NCBI GenBank assembly: GCA_963920635.1
Contig: OY987298.1
Coordinates: 126,861,735-126,925,734, forward strand
Origin: Pseudeuparius sepicola
Lineage: Eukaryota > Arthropoda > Insecta > Coleoptera > Anthribidae
DNA: 64,000 nt
Direction: 5' to 3'
Both the position numbers and the translations under genes were made by a program. Below, one piece after another: positions 1 to 11,931 of the stretch. The notes beneath the pieces were generated by a model. The model made no database searches, was not told the origin of the DNA, and worked only from the letters and a program-made list of their open reading frames with translations. The stretch's first letter is position 1, and each line of letters begins with the position of its first letter.

Positions 1-109
1 TACCTATACCTTTCAGGGTTATATATCTGTAAAAAAAAATTGACCAATTCAATTCCTGTACCTATATTTTTAGGGGTCTTAACACGAACACGAAAAACCA
101 GACACACTG
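1..109. repeat. Terminal fragment of the CACACTG/TATA fold-back family
   Basis: The segment ends in CCAGACACACTG followed by TATA. It closely matches the right end of the complete fold-back element at 12207-13439, including the preceding 'aacacgaaaaaccag' and 'aggggt' stretches. Only this terminus lies inside the window. No coding capacity is seen. Confidence 0.7.
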
Positions 110-239
110 TATATCCGATAATCGATATACCTATGTAATTTATTGTACAGCAACTGAATACACCCGCATAGCCTTGTCACAGTTGGAATCACTCCGATAT
201 CCCGATGCAAATCAAGCTAACCGCAACAAATGCTGGCAC

Positions 240-480
240 AACTGCTGGAATTATTCGTAGTTGACGGTTAATAAGTTCGAATCGCTTATGCGTGGTTGGG
301 ATTAGTGCCTTTCATCGGGGTTTATTGCCGGGTGCGCGTGTTGTCGCGATCGGTGGCGCGGGACATTTGCATTTTCCCTGATTCGGTTGCATTATTTCCG
401 CGTTTTAGCAGTGCCATTCATGTAGGCGTCCAGCACGGTCTCGACCCGGGATTTGATGTTATGTACTTTGGAGATTTGTA
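240..480. other. Non-coding segment, diverged relative of 4691-4950
   Basis: This is a GC-richer stretch with no convincing ORF. Short blocks occur in the same order and strand as at 4691-4950: 'gttaataagtt' versus 'gttgataagtt', 'gattagtgcctttcat' versus 'gattagtccctttcat', and an ATTTGCATTTT-like block. This suggests an old duplication of a regulatory element or an ancient repeat. I see nothing else in 110-554. Confidence 0.3.
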
Positions 481-554
481 AATGAAGATACAATGTATAC
501 TTGTAGGTACTCTAAGGTCTGCGGTTGGGTTGGTGGCAAGTTGAAAGAATAGTG

Positions 555-1960
555 TGTTTCACAAGACAAGATTTCTTGTCTTGCTAGGCCCATTCGTGTC
601 GTGCCTTGCAAGACAAGACAAGAAATTAAATTCATTCTTGTCTTGCCCGATTCTTGCTGGAAAAAATCTTGTCTTGCAAGGAAGACTTCTTGCAACTTCG
701 TGTTCTTGCATTTTTTTGTTTAGTGACGTCATCGCGGCAAGAGCGAGGCCAACGATAAAGACAGGCCATGGCGCTAACGCATAATCACGTAGTCACGTGA
801 CCTACTTAGTCCTATATAACAAAAGGCATTTTTGGAGATAATTAGAAAAACAAATTTCGTAACAATTTGGCGAGTTTTCTTTAATCTCTTACATTATCGG
901 TCTTGTGCATCCAGGCTTTCTCTAATCGTTTTTTCAAAATGTTCAACCTGCCTCATCTGTTTTGGGCTGAAAGTTAAACGGCACTGCACTCAAATATTTT
1001 GGCACATTCTCAAAACTTGTTGAGACAACACCTTCCTTTAGCTTAGGTGATATTCTCTCTATAGGTATTTTCCTCCCACAACACATTTGTCCACTTTAAT
1101 TGTTTCACTTTCTTGAAAATGTGTTAGCCACACATACTTAAGGGTTTTTGAGAAATTAAATGTCAGTTGGAATTTGACGAATCCATTTTTGGCGCAAATT
1201 TTCATACCGAGGCAAAGCAAATGTTGTTATGGTGACATTTTCTTCCTGGCTTTTCTAATATGTATAAATATAATATAAACTGACCCAATATTTGGTATTT
1301 AGGTTATTTTTTTACGAAATAAAAATGAAAACTCACCGGAGTATACTGTAAATATTGACGAGGTCCCAGTTGATCGGCAGCGTGAAAGGCCGAATAGGAA
1401 CCGTATCAGGGCGTGGGTCGACGACGAAAATCCTCGAGTACGTTACAACACTGATTTATTTCGCACAAGTTGAATGGTGAATACAAAATACTCAAACCCG
1501 AACGTGGTCAACGGGAACGGCTTCTAGGCACCCTGACCGCCTAAACTCACGGATCTCCCGTAAGCAGTTCACCCGTCTGTGTCTCAGACTCCACTGTCCA
1601 TTCCGGCGGGACAATTTCCCTTACAGCGCTCACGCGTCGGCGCGAGCGGCACCAATACTCCTGGACGGCACGGCTCCCACCCAGAGGCTATAATAACACC
1701 TGCGCGGTTCCCCTCCGCCAGGACACACGCGCACTAGACACAAACTCGTTTCTAAAATATAAAGTCAGACGTTTAAAAACACTTTAAACATTTAAAACTT
1801 CTCAAAACCCAAGCTGCCGCTTTCAGTTATGTGACAAATGATAACATCGGACTAAGATGGTCACGTGATTTTTGTGCACCATGGCCTGCCTTTATCGTAG
1901 GCGTCGAGCAAGAATCTTGCTACCAAGACTCTTGTTAGCAAGACTCTTGAATTATTTATT
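555..1960. mobile_element. Inverted-repeat element with CAAGA/TCTTG-rich ends
   Basis: At 555-720 there is a dense cluster of CAAGACAAG and CTTGTCTTG words, followed at 745-812 by 'ggccatgg' and 'cacgtgacc' blocks. The same order recurs on the other strand at 1850-1960 (cacgtga, ccatggcctgcc, then repeated TCTTG). The two ends therefore form an imperfect inverted pair about 1.3 kb apart, as expected of a non-autonomous DNA transposon. The interior, with a GC-rich stretch at 1360-1740, has no recognised gene. The outer limits are uncertain because no target duplication was found. Class unassigned. Confidence 0.4.
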
Positions 1961-3650
1961 ATGTGCAAAGCTTGTCGAGATAATTGGGCGCAGCCCTGCA
2001 AGGCCGCGGTGCGGCGGGTCAATGATTTATTTTTATTTATTGGCATAATTATTTTCTTGCTATTATTTGTATATCTTTTTTTGCATTTTAATAATAATTT
2101 TATTTTAATATTTTCATGATTTTTAAATTCGAAATACCTCTTAAGTCAAAGACCATTTATTTTTAAACGGAAATTTGACTCGTTTATAGTGAGGTAGGCA
2201 ACAACATATGCAGCAAAGTGTCTCAAGGTGCCTACATGCTGTTTTTAGATTTAACTTCATTGGAAATTGATAAATGACGTATGTCAGTGAGACTATCTTC
2301 AGGACTATTTTTTATAATTGGCCACGCTTTTGTCGAAGTGACGTACGTGCACAAAAGAGTTTAAATTTCGTTCTCCTAGCTGACTGTTACGAGTAGAATT
2401 TGTCCTTACAGGAGTTAACGATTCGATAGGTTTCGAACGGACTTATTTTCTGAAGTAAGAACCAACACAGTACATAGTTGAATCATTGTAATTGCCATTA
2501 AAATCTTTGTAAATTGTTTCACATGGGTCGCATGTATTTTCACAGATCACTTCATTAATCATTTTCACCCAGCTCCATTCTAGCCGCGAACGTAGGGAGT
2601 TCATCGAGCACTAAAAAGAATAGTTATTAAGACCCGAAAAAGTCAAAGCCTTGAAATTCTTACTGTTTCATGCATTGCGGACCACAGCTTTTGCCTGTAT
2701 ACGAGGCCTTGATGCTGCTGGGAAGTGCTAGTAATCGGGACAGTCATTTGCTCAGTTGCCGGGCTTGATTCTCGGAATTTCACCGTTTGATAAGTGAGGA
2801 ATATTTTTGGGATTTATAATGGGGTTTTTAGTGGGTGCTGAATGTGAATTACCATGCCAGAGACCATGAGAAAAGTTCCATTTCCTATTTTCTCGAACCC
2901 TTGTTTTGATGATCTGACAGACAAATTAAGTGAGGTTATTATTGGTTTGACATTTAGTATATTTTGCCGGCCGGTTGTAGATTCTTCTTCTTCTAATGGG
3001 CCTTGTCAGCTGGGGGTTTCGGCTACTTAGCAACGATTGTTGTGCGCTGATTAACGAAATTGTTGTTTATTTGCAAGTTTGTTTATTAGGAATACCCGCT
3101 AACGAATATAGTTGCGACTGGCAAAGATATGAAAGTTGAATAGTCTCCGGGTTATAGCGTTCTCGAATGGTGCTTTTGGTGGATTTAATGTTTTGTGGTT
3201 CTGGTGAGTCATCTGTCATTCGTACAATACCATTTCCGATTTCCGGGTCCTTCTTGGAATTCGGGCATTTCCCATCAGCAAGGGTGCCTGAAGAGGTTGC
3301 ACCAGTGTTCTCCGTAAAAATTCATGGTGACTGAGTACCTACCGTGAGTAATCGATAAATTCGGATAAATCGGAAAACGCCGTGTAAAGAAGAAACCGAA
3401 GTAGGTTATTCTTCATTTCGACAAGGGATTCGTCTGATATTGCCGATTTCTTCAGATGCACCTTGGTAAGCCTTGACCTTCACGGCCACGTGCCGCCAAT
3501 TCACCAGCTACTTTCTTTCCAGCTATGGATGATACAATCCTTTGGACATTAAGTTACTCCGAAGGTCACCAGAGGCCACACAATATCTAAGTGCGTTAAT
3601 ATTTCCGGACCTTGCCATATTTCATAGGTATACTAAGACATGGTTCTCCT
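1961..3650. other. No gene or element recognised
   Basis: Mostly AT-rich sequence. The short open frames show no recognisable domain and no convincing splice pattern. A GC-richer block at 3470-3540 is unexplained. Confidence 0.5.
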
Positions 3651-3654
3651 TTTA

Positions 3655-3730
3655 GAGCCTGTGTCAGTGTGCCTGTCTGCCTGTGCCTGTCTGTCTGTCT
3701 GTTCTGTTCAGTGTCCAGCTCCGTCGGTCC
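3655..3730. repeat. Degenerate CTGT/CTGC microsatellite
   Basis: A run of TGCCTGTCTG/CTGTCTGTCTGT units reads through as cysteine/serine/leucine-rich peptides in several frames. The open frames over it are products of the repeat, not genes. Confidence 0.75.
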
Positions 3731-4690
3731 GTGTGTGGACGAGCGTAGGTACTGTATGTTCCTGCCGGTCAATATTGGATTTAGTCTGTCCACGTCTTCG
3801 TTCCGGACCTGTCTGGTTGCCGTCTAGCCTGGGCTGTTGGTGCAGTCTTGTACCGTAACCGCTGCGTGGGATTGTAGCCCTGGGTTGGAGCTTCCAGGAT
3901 CATAGCTCTTGTCAACGTAGATTGGAGGCTCGGGGCAGAGAAGTTCTAGTCGTAAGATTTTAGGGAAGGGAAAAACAGTAGCACTCTGGGGGTATAGCGT
4001 GAGTCAAGGGGCCCGTTAATATTTTTGCACTCAATATTCGATATCTATTTAGATCTCAATTTCACCGAGTCTTAAAAGATTGGCCAACCGTCCGTTAAGT
4101 GAAATATCTTCCGGTCGCCGTAACGAGTTCGCACATATAAGACCAGCTTAGTTATTTAAACAGGCCTAATTAATTAACCGTACTAACCCCCCCTTTTTAG
4201 AATTACCTTTACATATTTTTAATTCAGCTTTAATTCATTATACTTAATTATATTATAAATTTATTATATTTATTATTGTTAACCAAGATAGTGTTCCTTG
4301 TTTTCATTTTGAAGCCCTACCACCACCACAAACCTACTCCCCCCGCCGACTGGAGCTACCCGTGGGCCACAAGCTAGCGTATAATTTTACTGCAATAGTT
4401 TTCTTAAAATCATTACAACAAACATAAGTTATAACTAGTCATACCTTCAGTGGCGCACGTAAAAACAAATTCTTGCGTTAGGGTATTTTTTTTTATTTGT
4501 CAATATAATTAAGCTCTTCAAGCACCGAACCCTGTTATTACTATTTTCTTGTGGAAATTGATGCCAGTTTTCCGTAAATTAATTAAAATTCATGAAAAGT
4601 TAAAACTCTTGTCTTTCCCCCTTTTACACCCTAACATGACATACCGTTATCTGTGTATCGTGTGTCAAGCTACTAATAAATAATTATTTT
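3731..4690. other. No gene recognised
   Basis: Nothing recognisable was found. The stretch is AT-rich with short homopolymers. Confidence 0.5.
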
Positions 4691-4950
4691 CAACTGACGA
4701 GTTGATAAGTTTGATTGGATGTGCATTGCTCAGATTAGTCCCTTTCATTAGCTGGATTACAACCAATTTGATGTATTGGCGGAACAGCCAAGCGGTGCAT
4801 GCAAATTTTGCCAGATTTTGTCGCATTGGGCCGGGCGACTCCTGCCCATTCGTGCTGCCTTCCTGCTCGGATTCCTGCGTTGATTTGAAAACGTTGCGGC
4901 CATTTGTGAATTATCTCGAAACTGCCGGGGTTTCCTATTCGGTATAACCC
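4691..4950. other. Non-coding segment, diverged relative of 240-480
   Basis: This shares ordered short blocks with 240-480, on the same strand. The frames across it (up to about 120 codons on the minus strand) show no recognised domain. Duplicated regulatory DNA or an old repeat are both possible. Confidence 0.3.
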
Positions 4951-5535
4951 GATGAGTGGATAATGCGGTGTCCAAAATACGAATGTGGTTTTTGGTATTT
5001 CAAACTCGAGTACTAGTTTTATTTGAAAAAAAAAAGAAATATTCTGTTTTCTAAGTGCGTAAGTACTAAATGGCTGTGATAAAGGAGAGTTTTTAGTAAA
5101 GTCCATATATTATATTTAACGCGAAACATACCTATTATACCTTCTTTTTTAAGGTAGCTCGTTTTATTGTCTATACAGCTTTTACTAAATTTTAAACTTG
5201 GTTTATGAAAAAAAAAATCTCTTTATTTTGACATTTTCTATCGATTCTCTACGTTATGCAGGTAAAAGTTGGACCACCCTGTAATATATCCTTAAAAACG
5301 CAAAGATGATAATTATAGTAGGTACTTTGTACGAGAAGAGTAAATTTAGACATTATACTAGAGTAAGTTTTTTCTACGTATAATAGCAGCTGCTAAATAT
5401 TTAAATTATTGCGAAAAACAGATGGGCGATAAAAAAAATTTAGGTATCCCAATTACCCTAGGCGATAGAGACTAAATAAAGGGTTCACCTGATGGAAAAA
5501 TTGTAGGATTTTGTTTTATAAGCTTACCTTATGTT
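4951..5535. other. No gene recognised
   Basis: AT-rich sequence with no supported feature. Confidence 0.5.
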
Positions 5536-5944
5536 TTTTGTGTCGCTGATTCCGAATTTTTCACTTCCCATCAAAAAATCTCACCGGAAATACTTTTTTT
5601 TTGAAAAAATCGCGTGTTGTTTTGTAAATATCTGATTTTTTAATATATTTTTTTAAATGGCCTAATATTCTGAAAATATAAAATAAAAAAAAGTTCTAAA
5701 TGTTTTTTTCAAATGATTAAACGCATAAAGGCGCTATTGCGTCGTCAAAGTTGCGCTCTGAGATGCAGCGAAGCAGACGCGCGACGAATATTGGCAACAC
5801 TGGTCGCCGCTGTAAAACCGTTGAATCGCCTTAGTATAAAATGGGTTGTCCGATTGAACGCACGTCTCGTTTTGTATCAATTTGTATGTTTTCCGTTTCT
5901 CTGCTTTGTTTGGCAAAGGCAAAAAAATTTCTTACTGTATTGAT

Positions 5945-7237
5945 CAATGATCTGTATACCTAGATCCATAATCCAATACACAATTTCGTCCTCGACATTT
6001 TGGTATTTATTTACAAAACTTTTCTGCAGAGTTGCAAGTACTTATTTCTTACAACGTAAATATAGCAAAGCCATTACAGATATATAATTATGTTAATATT
6101 ATCTCTTTATTATATGATATTGTATATACAGGGTGAGTCACTTCTAAAGGCAGAGCCGAAAACACAAGGTAGAACTCGCTAAAATAAGCACATATGCTTA
6201 ATAAACATTAGCCCAAAAAAGCTTGGTTCTCCATATACAACGTGTTGAAAATTTTCCAAAAATAACATATTTTTTTAATTTCTTTCGATCCCATTTAGGA
6301 ATTCCAACCAAATTTGGTACACATTATACACTGGACGGTTGCCATTTTGTGGAATAATTTGACCCCGTTCCGATCACCAGCGGCGTAGGTACAAATAGTT
6401 ACTGTAAATAATTGTAGAAAAAAAGTAGTACGGCCCTGTGCAAAACCAAAAATTTTGGATAGCCCATTTAATTTGGAACAAAAAGTGTCTTTGGTATTTT
6501 TTTAATTTCTGGTACAGTTTCTTCGTAATTTCGGATTTTTTAAACTAGTGTCAAGGTGATTATGCTGGCATTTAAAATAAAATTATTTGTATCTACGCCG
6601 CTGCTTATCTGAACAGGGCCAAATTATTGTACAAAATGACAACCCATAATATGTATAAAATAATTCCTAAACGGGCTAGAAAAAAATTAAAAAATATTTG
6701 GAAAAGTTTCAACACTCTGTATATGGAGAACCAAGCGTTTTTGAGCTAATGTTTATTAAGCATATGTGCTTATTTTAGCGAATTCTACCTTGTGTTTTCG
6801 GCTCTGCCTTTAGATGTGACTCACCCTGTATAATATTATAATTGGTTGAATATATATAAAATTATGTACTAAGCCTGGTTGCATAGAAGGAAAACTGGGG
6901 CAAGCGCAATAGATTTGGCAACGACGCGGCATGGCCAAACGTCTGTTTCTTTACAGACGCCTTGTTGTAGTGCGCCGGGTACAGGTTAAAAACGCTAATA
7001 AACTCTTTACATTTGTTTAACTATCAAACTATTATAGTGAATAGTGATGGGGCGCTTAAAATGCGTCGTGTGTAGTGCTAGAAATATACTGGATCAAACC
7101 AAACTTTCCACTGGTGGGCGATATATATTTACGGATCATCTGTGCACCACTACAGGGTCTTTGTTTTGATATTTTATTGTATATCAACGTGGATTACAAT
7201 GCCATTTGAATGGGTCATCTAGGTATACAGATCATTG
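5945..7237. mobile_element. hAT-type non-autonomous element with 8-bp target duplication
   Basis: The element is bounded by near-perfect 21-bp terminal inverted repeats starting CAATGATCTGTATACCTAG. It is flanked on both sides by GTATTGAT (5937-5944 and 7238-7245), an 8-bp target duplication. An 8-bp duplication with termini of the CARNG type is established for hAT elements. No transposase frame is visible, so it is non-autonomous. It carries a fold-back element (6129-6828). Removing it joins 'gtattgat' to 'tattaaccctg' and restores an open frame into the CXC-domain relic downstream, so it inserted inside that gene. Confidence 0.75.
6129..6828. mobile_element. Fold-back element, CAGGGTGAGTCA ends, TATA target
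   Basis: The two halves are inverted copies of each other. The left arm is about 6129-6410 and the right arm about 6578-6828. The ends are TATA|CAGGGTGAGTCA and TGACTCACCCTG|TATA. Shared inner blocks include 'ggcagagccgaaaacacaag' and 'aagcacatatgcttaat'. No gene lies inside. It is a palindromic MITE nested within the hAT-type element. A related single-arm fragment occurs near 62930-63080 ('ccaaatttggt', 'gtacggccctgt'). Confidence 0.8.
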
Positions 7238-7835
7238 GTATTGATTATTAACCCTGATTTATTGCCATATGTCAAGCTTTTCCTCACACCAAACGCAGCT
7301 CCACAAGCCATTGCAAACGCTGGCAATCAATTTCTACTTCGCCTATATGGCTGCAGTGCTGCAAATTCTACTTTAAATGCCTTGAGACATAAAACTTTTA
7401 TTAGAACGGCGTATAACAGCACGCATAACATCGCAAATTTGCCGCCTACCGAAGCCGCAGCAGAACAGCATTCGTATCGCACATACCATCAAGTACATCT
7501 TTGGCAGGAGAACGAGTTAAAACTTGAAAAATGGGGACTGGAAAAGAACACCCGAAGGCTTAACTCCAGTAACTACTTCTATGCTTCCCTTTCCACCACA
7601 GCTTTTAAAGCTCATATCTTGCAAATGCAAGAAAGGTTGCCGAGGAGCATGCATCTGCCGGAAAAGCGGGCTGCAATGCTTCGGACGAAGACATCGGGGA
7701 CCTGGAGCATGACGAAGATGACCCTGAGGAAGTAAATTTAGAATTGCTAGATGAGGAGATGGACAGGGAAGAAGACTCGCTGAGCAACCCGACAATGATC
7801 ACCCTGGAGAAAGATTCGATACAGAAAACTCTGAA
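7238..7835 (+). pseudogene. Broken transposon-borne CXC-domain protein gene
   Basis: I recognise the product as a widespread arthropod protein type of unknown function. It has an N-terminal block with an LPPTEAAAEQHSYR-like motif (7438-7480), then 'YHQVHLW', then a short tesmin/TSO1-like CXC cysteine cluster CKCKKGC...CICRKSGLQC (about 7620-7680), then an acidic tail. Family knowledge ties such genes to mobile elements and suggests metal or DNA binding by the CXC part; this is not shown here. Two frameshifts break it: near 7545, between the Trp-rich block and the PVTT block, and near 7680, just after the last cysteine. The true 5' part lies upstream of, or was split by, the hAT insertion ending at 7237; the 3' exon is at 8030-8103. 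Confidence 0.6.
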
Positions 7836-8029
7836 AATTTGATAGTTGAGCTTTTGATTCTCCTGCCATTTTCTCTCCATGCATCACACTATATTTCTGT
7901 CCTCACCCTCTCTCCCCCTAAGTGTACAACACTTAGTAGTCCAAGGCTGACTTTATTGTCTCTAAGAAAAAAAATTGGTATATTGAATTTTTTTAATTAA
8001 GTAACTTTAAGTTTTTCCTCTTGTTTCAG

Positions 8030-8103
8030 AAGCCAGTAAGAGTGATTCTAGCTCAGAAAGTGAGGCCTTTGATGAGCCTGGTCCTTCAACAGCTGTAAAA
8101 TGA
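8030..8103 (+). pseudogene. Probable 3' terminal exon of the CXC-domain relic
   Basis: A pyrimidine-rich acceptor 'cctcttgtttcag' ends at 8029. The following frame reads a Ser/Glu/Asp-rich tail ending in EPGPSTAVK and a stop. Its acidic composition continues that of the upstream exon. The donor upstream of it was not identified with confidence. Confidence 0.4.
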
Positions 8104-8666
8104 CGCCGAAGAAACTTAGTTGTGAAAAATTAGGTTAATTCAAAGACTTTGCAACGTTGCTGAGTTTTAGGCGGTTTTAGACTTTCTTCTAAATTTTTTG
8201 CAAATTTTTAAGTGTTTTTAGATTTTCTGGCTCAATTTAATAAATTTATAGTGACTATGGCTTTTCATTAAACAAATTTATATTATTTTTTCAAAATTTT
8301 TTCTGCGCCTTTTTTAAAAAATTTACGGTGTGAGATTTTTTGGTGGGAAGTGAAAAATTCGGAATTTTTGACAAATATCACAAAACAACACTCGGCATAC
8401 ATCAACCATATTTTAACAAGACTTGTGTTGATCATGGTACAACGTGGTATCGAATTACTGACGCCATGAAATTAGTCATAAGGCCTTCCCCTACACGTTA
8501 CCATTGCTCGCCAAAACAAAATGATATATTAATTTTGAAAGTTGTATCTCGCGAAAAATACCCTGAAATATATTTGTTCTTGTATTTTATGGGTACCAAA
8601 ATATAAGGCAATGCACTAATAATTTACTATTTCAGAATAAATAATGCCATAAATATGATAACAAAT

Positions 8667-10330
8667 ATAATAATAATAATAATTGTTTTATTCAGGAAAA
8701 TAACAAAGTAACAATTTATATACAGATAGACATTACATTTGAATAAAACAAAATGAATCACAGAAGCCTCGTTATTGAAGCTTGTATATGTGATATACTT
8801 CTATTGGGACGCCAATCTACAATATTAGTGCTTACTTATGTACTATAACATTTATCAACTAATATCAAGATAGAGTGAGTGGAAATAATAGGTTTACAAA
8901 ATTTGTCATGTCCGGGTGAGTGGAAGAAAATATATTTTGAAATTTGCCAAGTCCAGGTAATTCAATTTTTCAGTTTTCCGATATCCAATATTGTCCCCTT
9001 TTTTTATAATTAGTTTTTCATTATTCTATGTATGGTTTCTCTACCTTCTGAGTGTATCCATTTTTTTATAGACTTTTTAAAATATCTTTCGCCAATTCCT
9101 AATTTTAAATTATCTGGGAGAATATTGAAAAACTTTGGAGCTAAGTAGTGTACATATCTTTGGGCAATGGTTTTTCCACTTTTGGTACGTTAACGACGTT
9201 AATGACAGTGATCCATTTGTTCTAGCTTAATTTTGCCTTTGCTGATATTTAGTAAAACAGTTAAGTAGTATAATAATTGTCGAATATTACTTTCTCTATA
9301 GATCAATTCAGAACGATATGATATTTGTTTATGTAAAATAATTTTATCAATCCTTTTTTGCAATATATTTAGGTATTTTATATGGTCATACACTCCACCC
9401 CAGCCAATAATTGCATACATTAAATGAGGCTGTACTAGAGCTGCGTATAGTGTTTTAAGATGGTCAAATTTTAAGTACTCTCGGAGGTAACAAAATCTAT
9501 ATAGGAAGCCTCTGATTTTCTGAATGATATTTTTTACTTGTAAATTCCATCTCATGTGGTCGTCTAGTATGATGATACCTAAGTACTTTAAATGATCTGT
9601 TTTCGGTATTTTAACAGTTTTATTTATATTAAGGGTGCCCAGATTTGGTAAGTATTTAGAATAGGATGTCGGAACCATTTATTTTGTTTTTTCGCAGTTC
9701 AATGTAAGTTTATTGTATCTAAACCAATTGCTAATTTTTAGGAAGTCAGCTTCTGCTTGTTGTTTTAAAAATCTCCAATCGTTAGCTGTGTATAAGACTG
9801 CATTGTCGTCGGCATAACTAATCACTTTACCAATAGAAGGGGTTGTAAGTAGGTCATTTATGTAAAGGGTAAATAACAGTGGGCCCAGGACGGTGCCCCG
9901 AGGAACACCACAGTTCACATATGTCACTGAAAGTGTCATCTATCTGCACAAGTTGTTTTCTACCAGATATGTACCTACATAACAGATCTCCAGCTTTCCT
10001 CTTTCCGCTTTTTCCTCTCAAGCCATACATTTCCAATTTTTTAAGCCCAACATGGCACACAGTGTCAAAAGCTTTAGAGAGATCAACGAAGATACACATT
10101 GCAGGTTTGCTTCTATTTATTGCCTGGTATATATGTGAGGTTAGATATTGCAACTTCTGTTGATCTCCACTTGCGAAAACCGTACTAATAATCCGATGTT
10201 ATATTATATTTCTCTAAAAATTTCACCATTCTCTATTTCTAAAGTTTTTCAATAATTTTTTGAACTATTTGAAGTAAGCGAAATAGGTCGATAATTAGTC
10301 ATATTCTCTGATATTATGTAGATATACATT
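8667..10330 (-). mobile_element. 5'-truncated CR1/Jockey-type LINE with ATA-repeat tail
   Basis: On the minus strand the element runs from a 'NYRPIS'-type RT motif near 10320 to an (ATT)n-like tail at 8667-8682. It has lost ORF1, the endonuclease and the start of the RT by 5' truncation, which is typical of target-primed retrotransposition. The tail type matches the LINEs at 15425-17131 and 53050-57754, suggesting related families. No target duplication was found. Confidence 0.75.
9199..10330 (-). pseudogene. LINE reverse transcriptase fragment
   Basis: Three minus-strand frames together cover most of a non-LTR reverse transcriptase. First comes the NYRPIS and YGFRKWRSTEVAI region (10330-10155), broken by stops. 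Next is the motif with FVDLSKAFDTV (about 10085). Next are GVPRGTVLGPLLFTLYINDL (from about 9910) and the catalytic YADD-type block SYADDNAVLY (about 9810). Last is a C-terminal thumb region from 9678 to 9199. Frame breaks lie near 9900-9940 and 9679. Several conserved positions are intact but the gene cannot make one product. The enzyme copies element RNA into DNA at a nicked target; this copy is dead. Confidence 0.8.
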
Positions 10331-11020
10331 CCAGATATCTGTCCGTACCCGCCCTATTAACACTGTTCGGTTTTCATTAGTCCACCAAACTTGTTACGCG
10401 AGTTTGCCTTCTGTCCACTTGACTAGAATGAGAAAGTTATGCTTTACGAGCCACTTCAATGTCCAGAGTATCAGCTAAAGTGGGTATTCATTAGAGACGC
10501 TGAGTAATTCATATATATTCGCCGTAATATTATGAACGCATTTCACCCAGATAATATTAATCAGATTATCCTTATATCGCTTATATAGTTGTTATTCTCT
10601 GAGTTTTGACACAATATTTTGATATCTGGACGACCAGTAGATAGATATATGGTGCATGGATACTTTTTCGAGTTATTATGCTTAGCTGTACCTCTTGTGG
10701 CTCATCTCTGATTGCCAAAACTTAACGTTTGAGGATAATAATTCATAGCCAAGTACTTTTGTAATTTAAAGAAACCAAAGTAAGGCAGGTAGTGGCGCTT
10801 GTGTAGGTAGGTACCTACTTCTTCATAATTGGAAATTTAACTACTATTATCAAGGATTCCTAAACTGTGTCATACAATTTTTGGCCTATTTTGTAAGTAG
10901 GTACTGACTTACTGATTTTATGAAATGAGGATTTCTGCCTTGATTATATAGTTTGTTGAAACAACTCAAAGGTGTACGTCACTGTGAAACCGGAAACAGC
11001 ATCTAGCCGGGATTCTTTAT
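10331..11020. other. No gene recognised
   Basis: AT-rich sequence with no supported feature. Confidence 0.5.
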
Positions 11021-11026
11021 TCAAAA

Positions 11027-11931
11027 TATTAGACAGTGACTTTGTTGAAAATGGTACAATAATTTAAATTGTTTTTATTTGTTGGTTAGCATTTTGTAAA
11101 AATAAATTACTTTTGTGTTTTCAATAACTGTTGTATTGAATCCTTGCGCACCAACACTTTGAGTGGTTCTGTTGACCATTCAACTGTTATGAGGGGATTC
11201 CATGGCACACTTGACTCGACAGATGCCTTTAAATTTCCTATTTTGCTCAACTTTGACACCCTACAAAATGGAACTCCCTGTATATTTTTTGTTCAAAATT
11301 GTTATATGGACGTTTTTGGGTGCCTTAATAACGCTGTGGAGTGTGATTTTAAATAAAAAAATCGCTAACTGATTTTCGTGAAAATCGTAGCAAGCCCTGA
11401 ATTTGTATATTGACAAGGACAGGAAGACCAAAAGAAGCGTTTTTTGAAGGACTTTCAAACAAAAAAACTCAGGCGATTATCTCCAAAAATAAAGATTTTA
11501 TAGTTTCATGGATTCGTATATTTATTAATTTCTTATTAAATATTACATTGCTGACTCATATACTCATATCTACTAGAACCTGGTTAATAATTAACGGTTA
11601 AAATATTGACTATCGACTTAATAAACACAACTATTTCACAGGGCACTGAAGTTATAGAGCAATCTACAAAAACTTATGCAATCATTTTCAAGGGTGCTAA
11701 ATCAGATGGCGGTGTCAGATTTTCGATAAAAAATCGCTAATAACATGTTTGCATGTTTAGAGGTATAAACATGATCATAGTAGGCCCTGTTTGAAAGAAT
11801 TTTTAGATGTGAAATGCTCGCGGAGAGCACCTTCTCACTTTCCATCATCTCGAAAATAGAAACACTCGAATAACTCAAAAACAAAAATTTTATGCTGGTG
11901 TTCACACTTATTAGATTGAAAACACTGTATA
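11027..11931. repeat. Partial copy of the CACACTG/TATA fold-back family
   Basis: Blocks 'agacagtgactttgttga', 'aatttaaattgtttttattt', 'gattccatggcacacttgac', 'ccctgtatattttt' and 'taataacgctgtgg' occur in the same order as in the loop and right arm of 12207-13439. The segment ends in AACACTG|TATATA near 11931. The small open frame at 11144-11356 is part of the repeat and is not a gene. Confidence 0.65.

Larger units (their letters stand above)
5540..8390. mobile_element. Terminal-inverted-repeat element carrying a CXC-domain gene relic
   Basis: Around 5545-5595 the sequence 'ttccgaatttttcacttccc' is followed by 'tcaaaaaatctcac'. The inverted version lies at 8325-8375 ('gtgagattttttggtggg', then 'aagtgaaaaattcgg'). 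The two ends enclose a broken gene for a CXC-domain protein, so the block is best read as a DNA transposon about 1.55 kb long before a 1.3-kb hAT-type insertion (5945-7237). No clear target duplication was found, so the exact ends are uncertain. The transposon superfamily is not assigned. Confidence 0.5.

Noticed and set aside
3596..3858. Overlapping Cys/Leu/Ser-rich frames on both strands
   Set aside because: Produced by a degenerate CTGT microsatellite.
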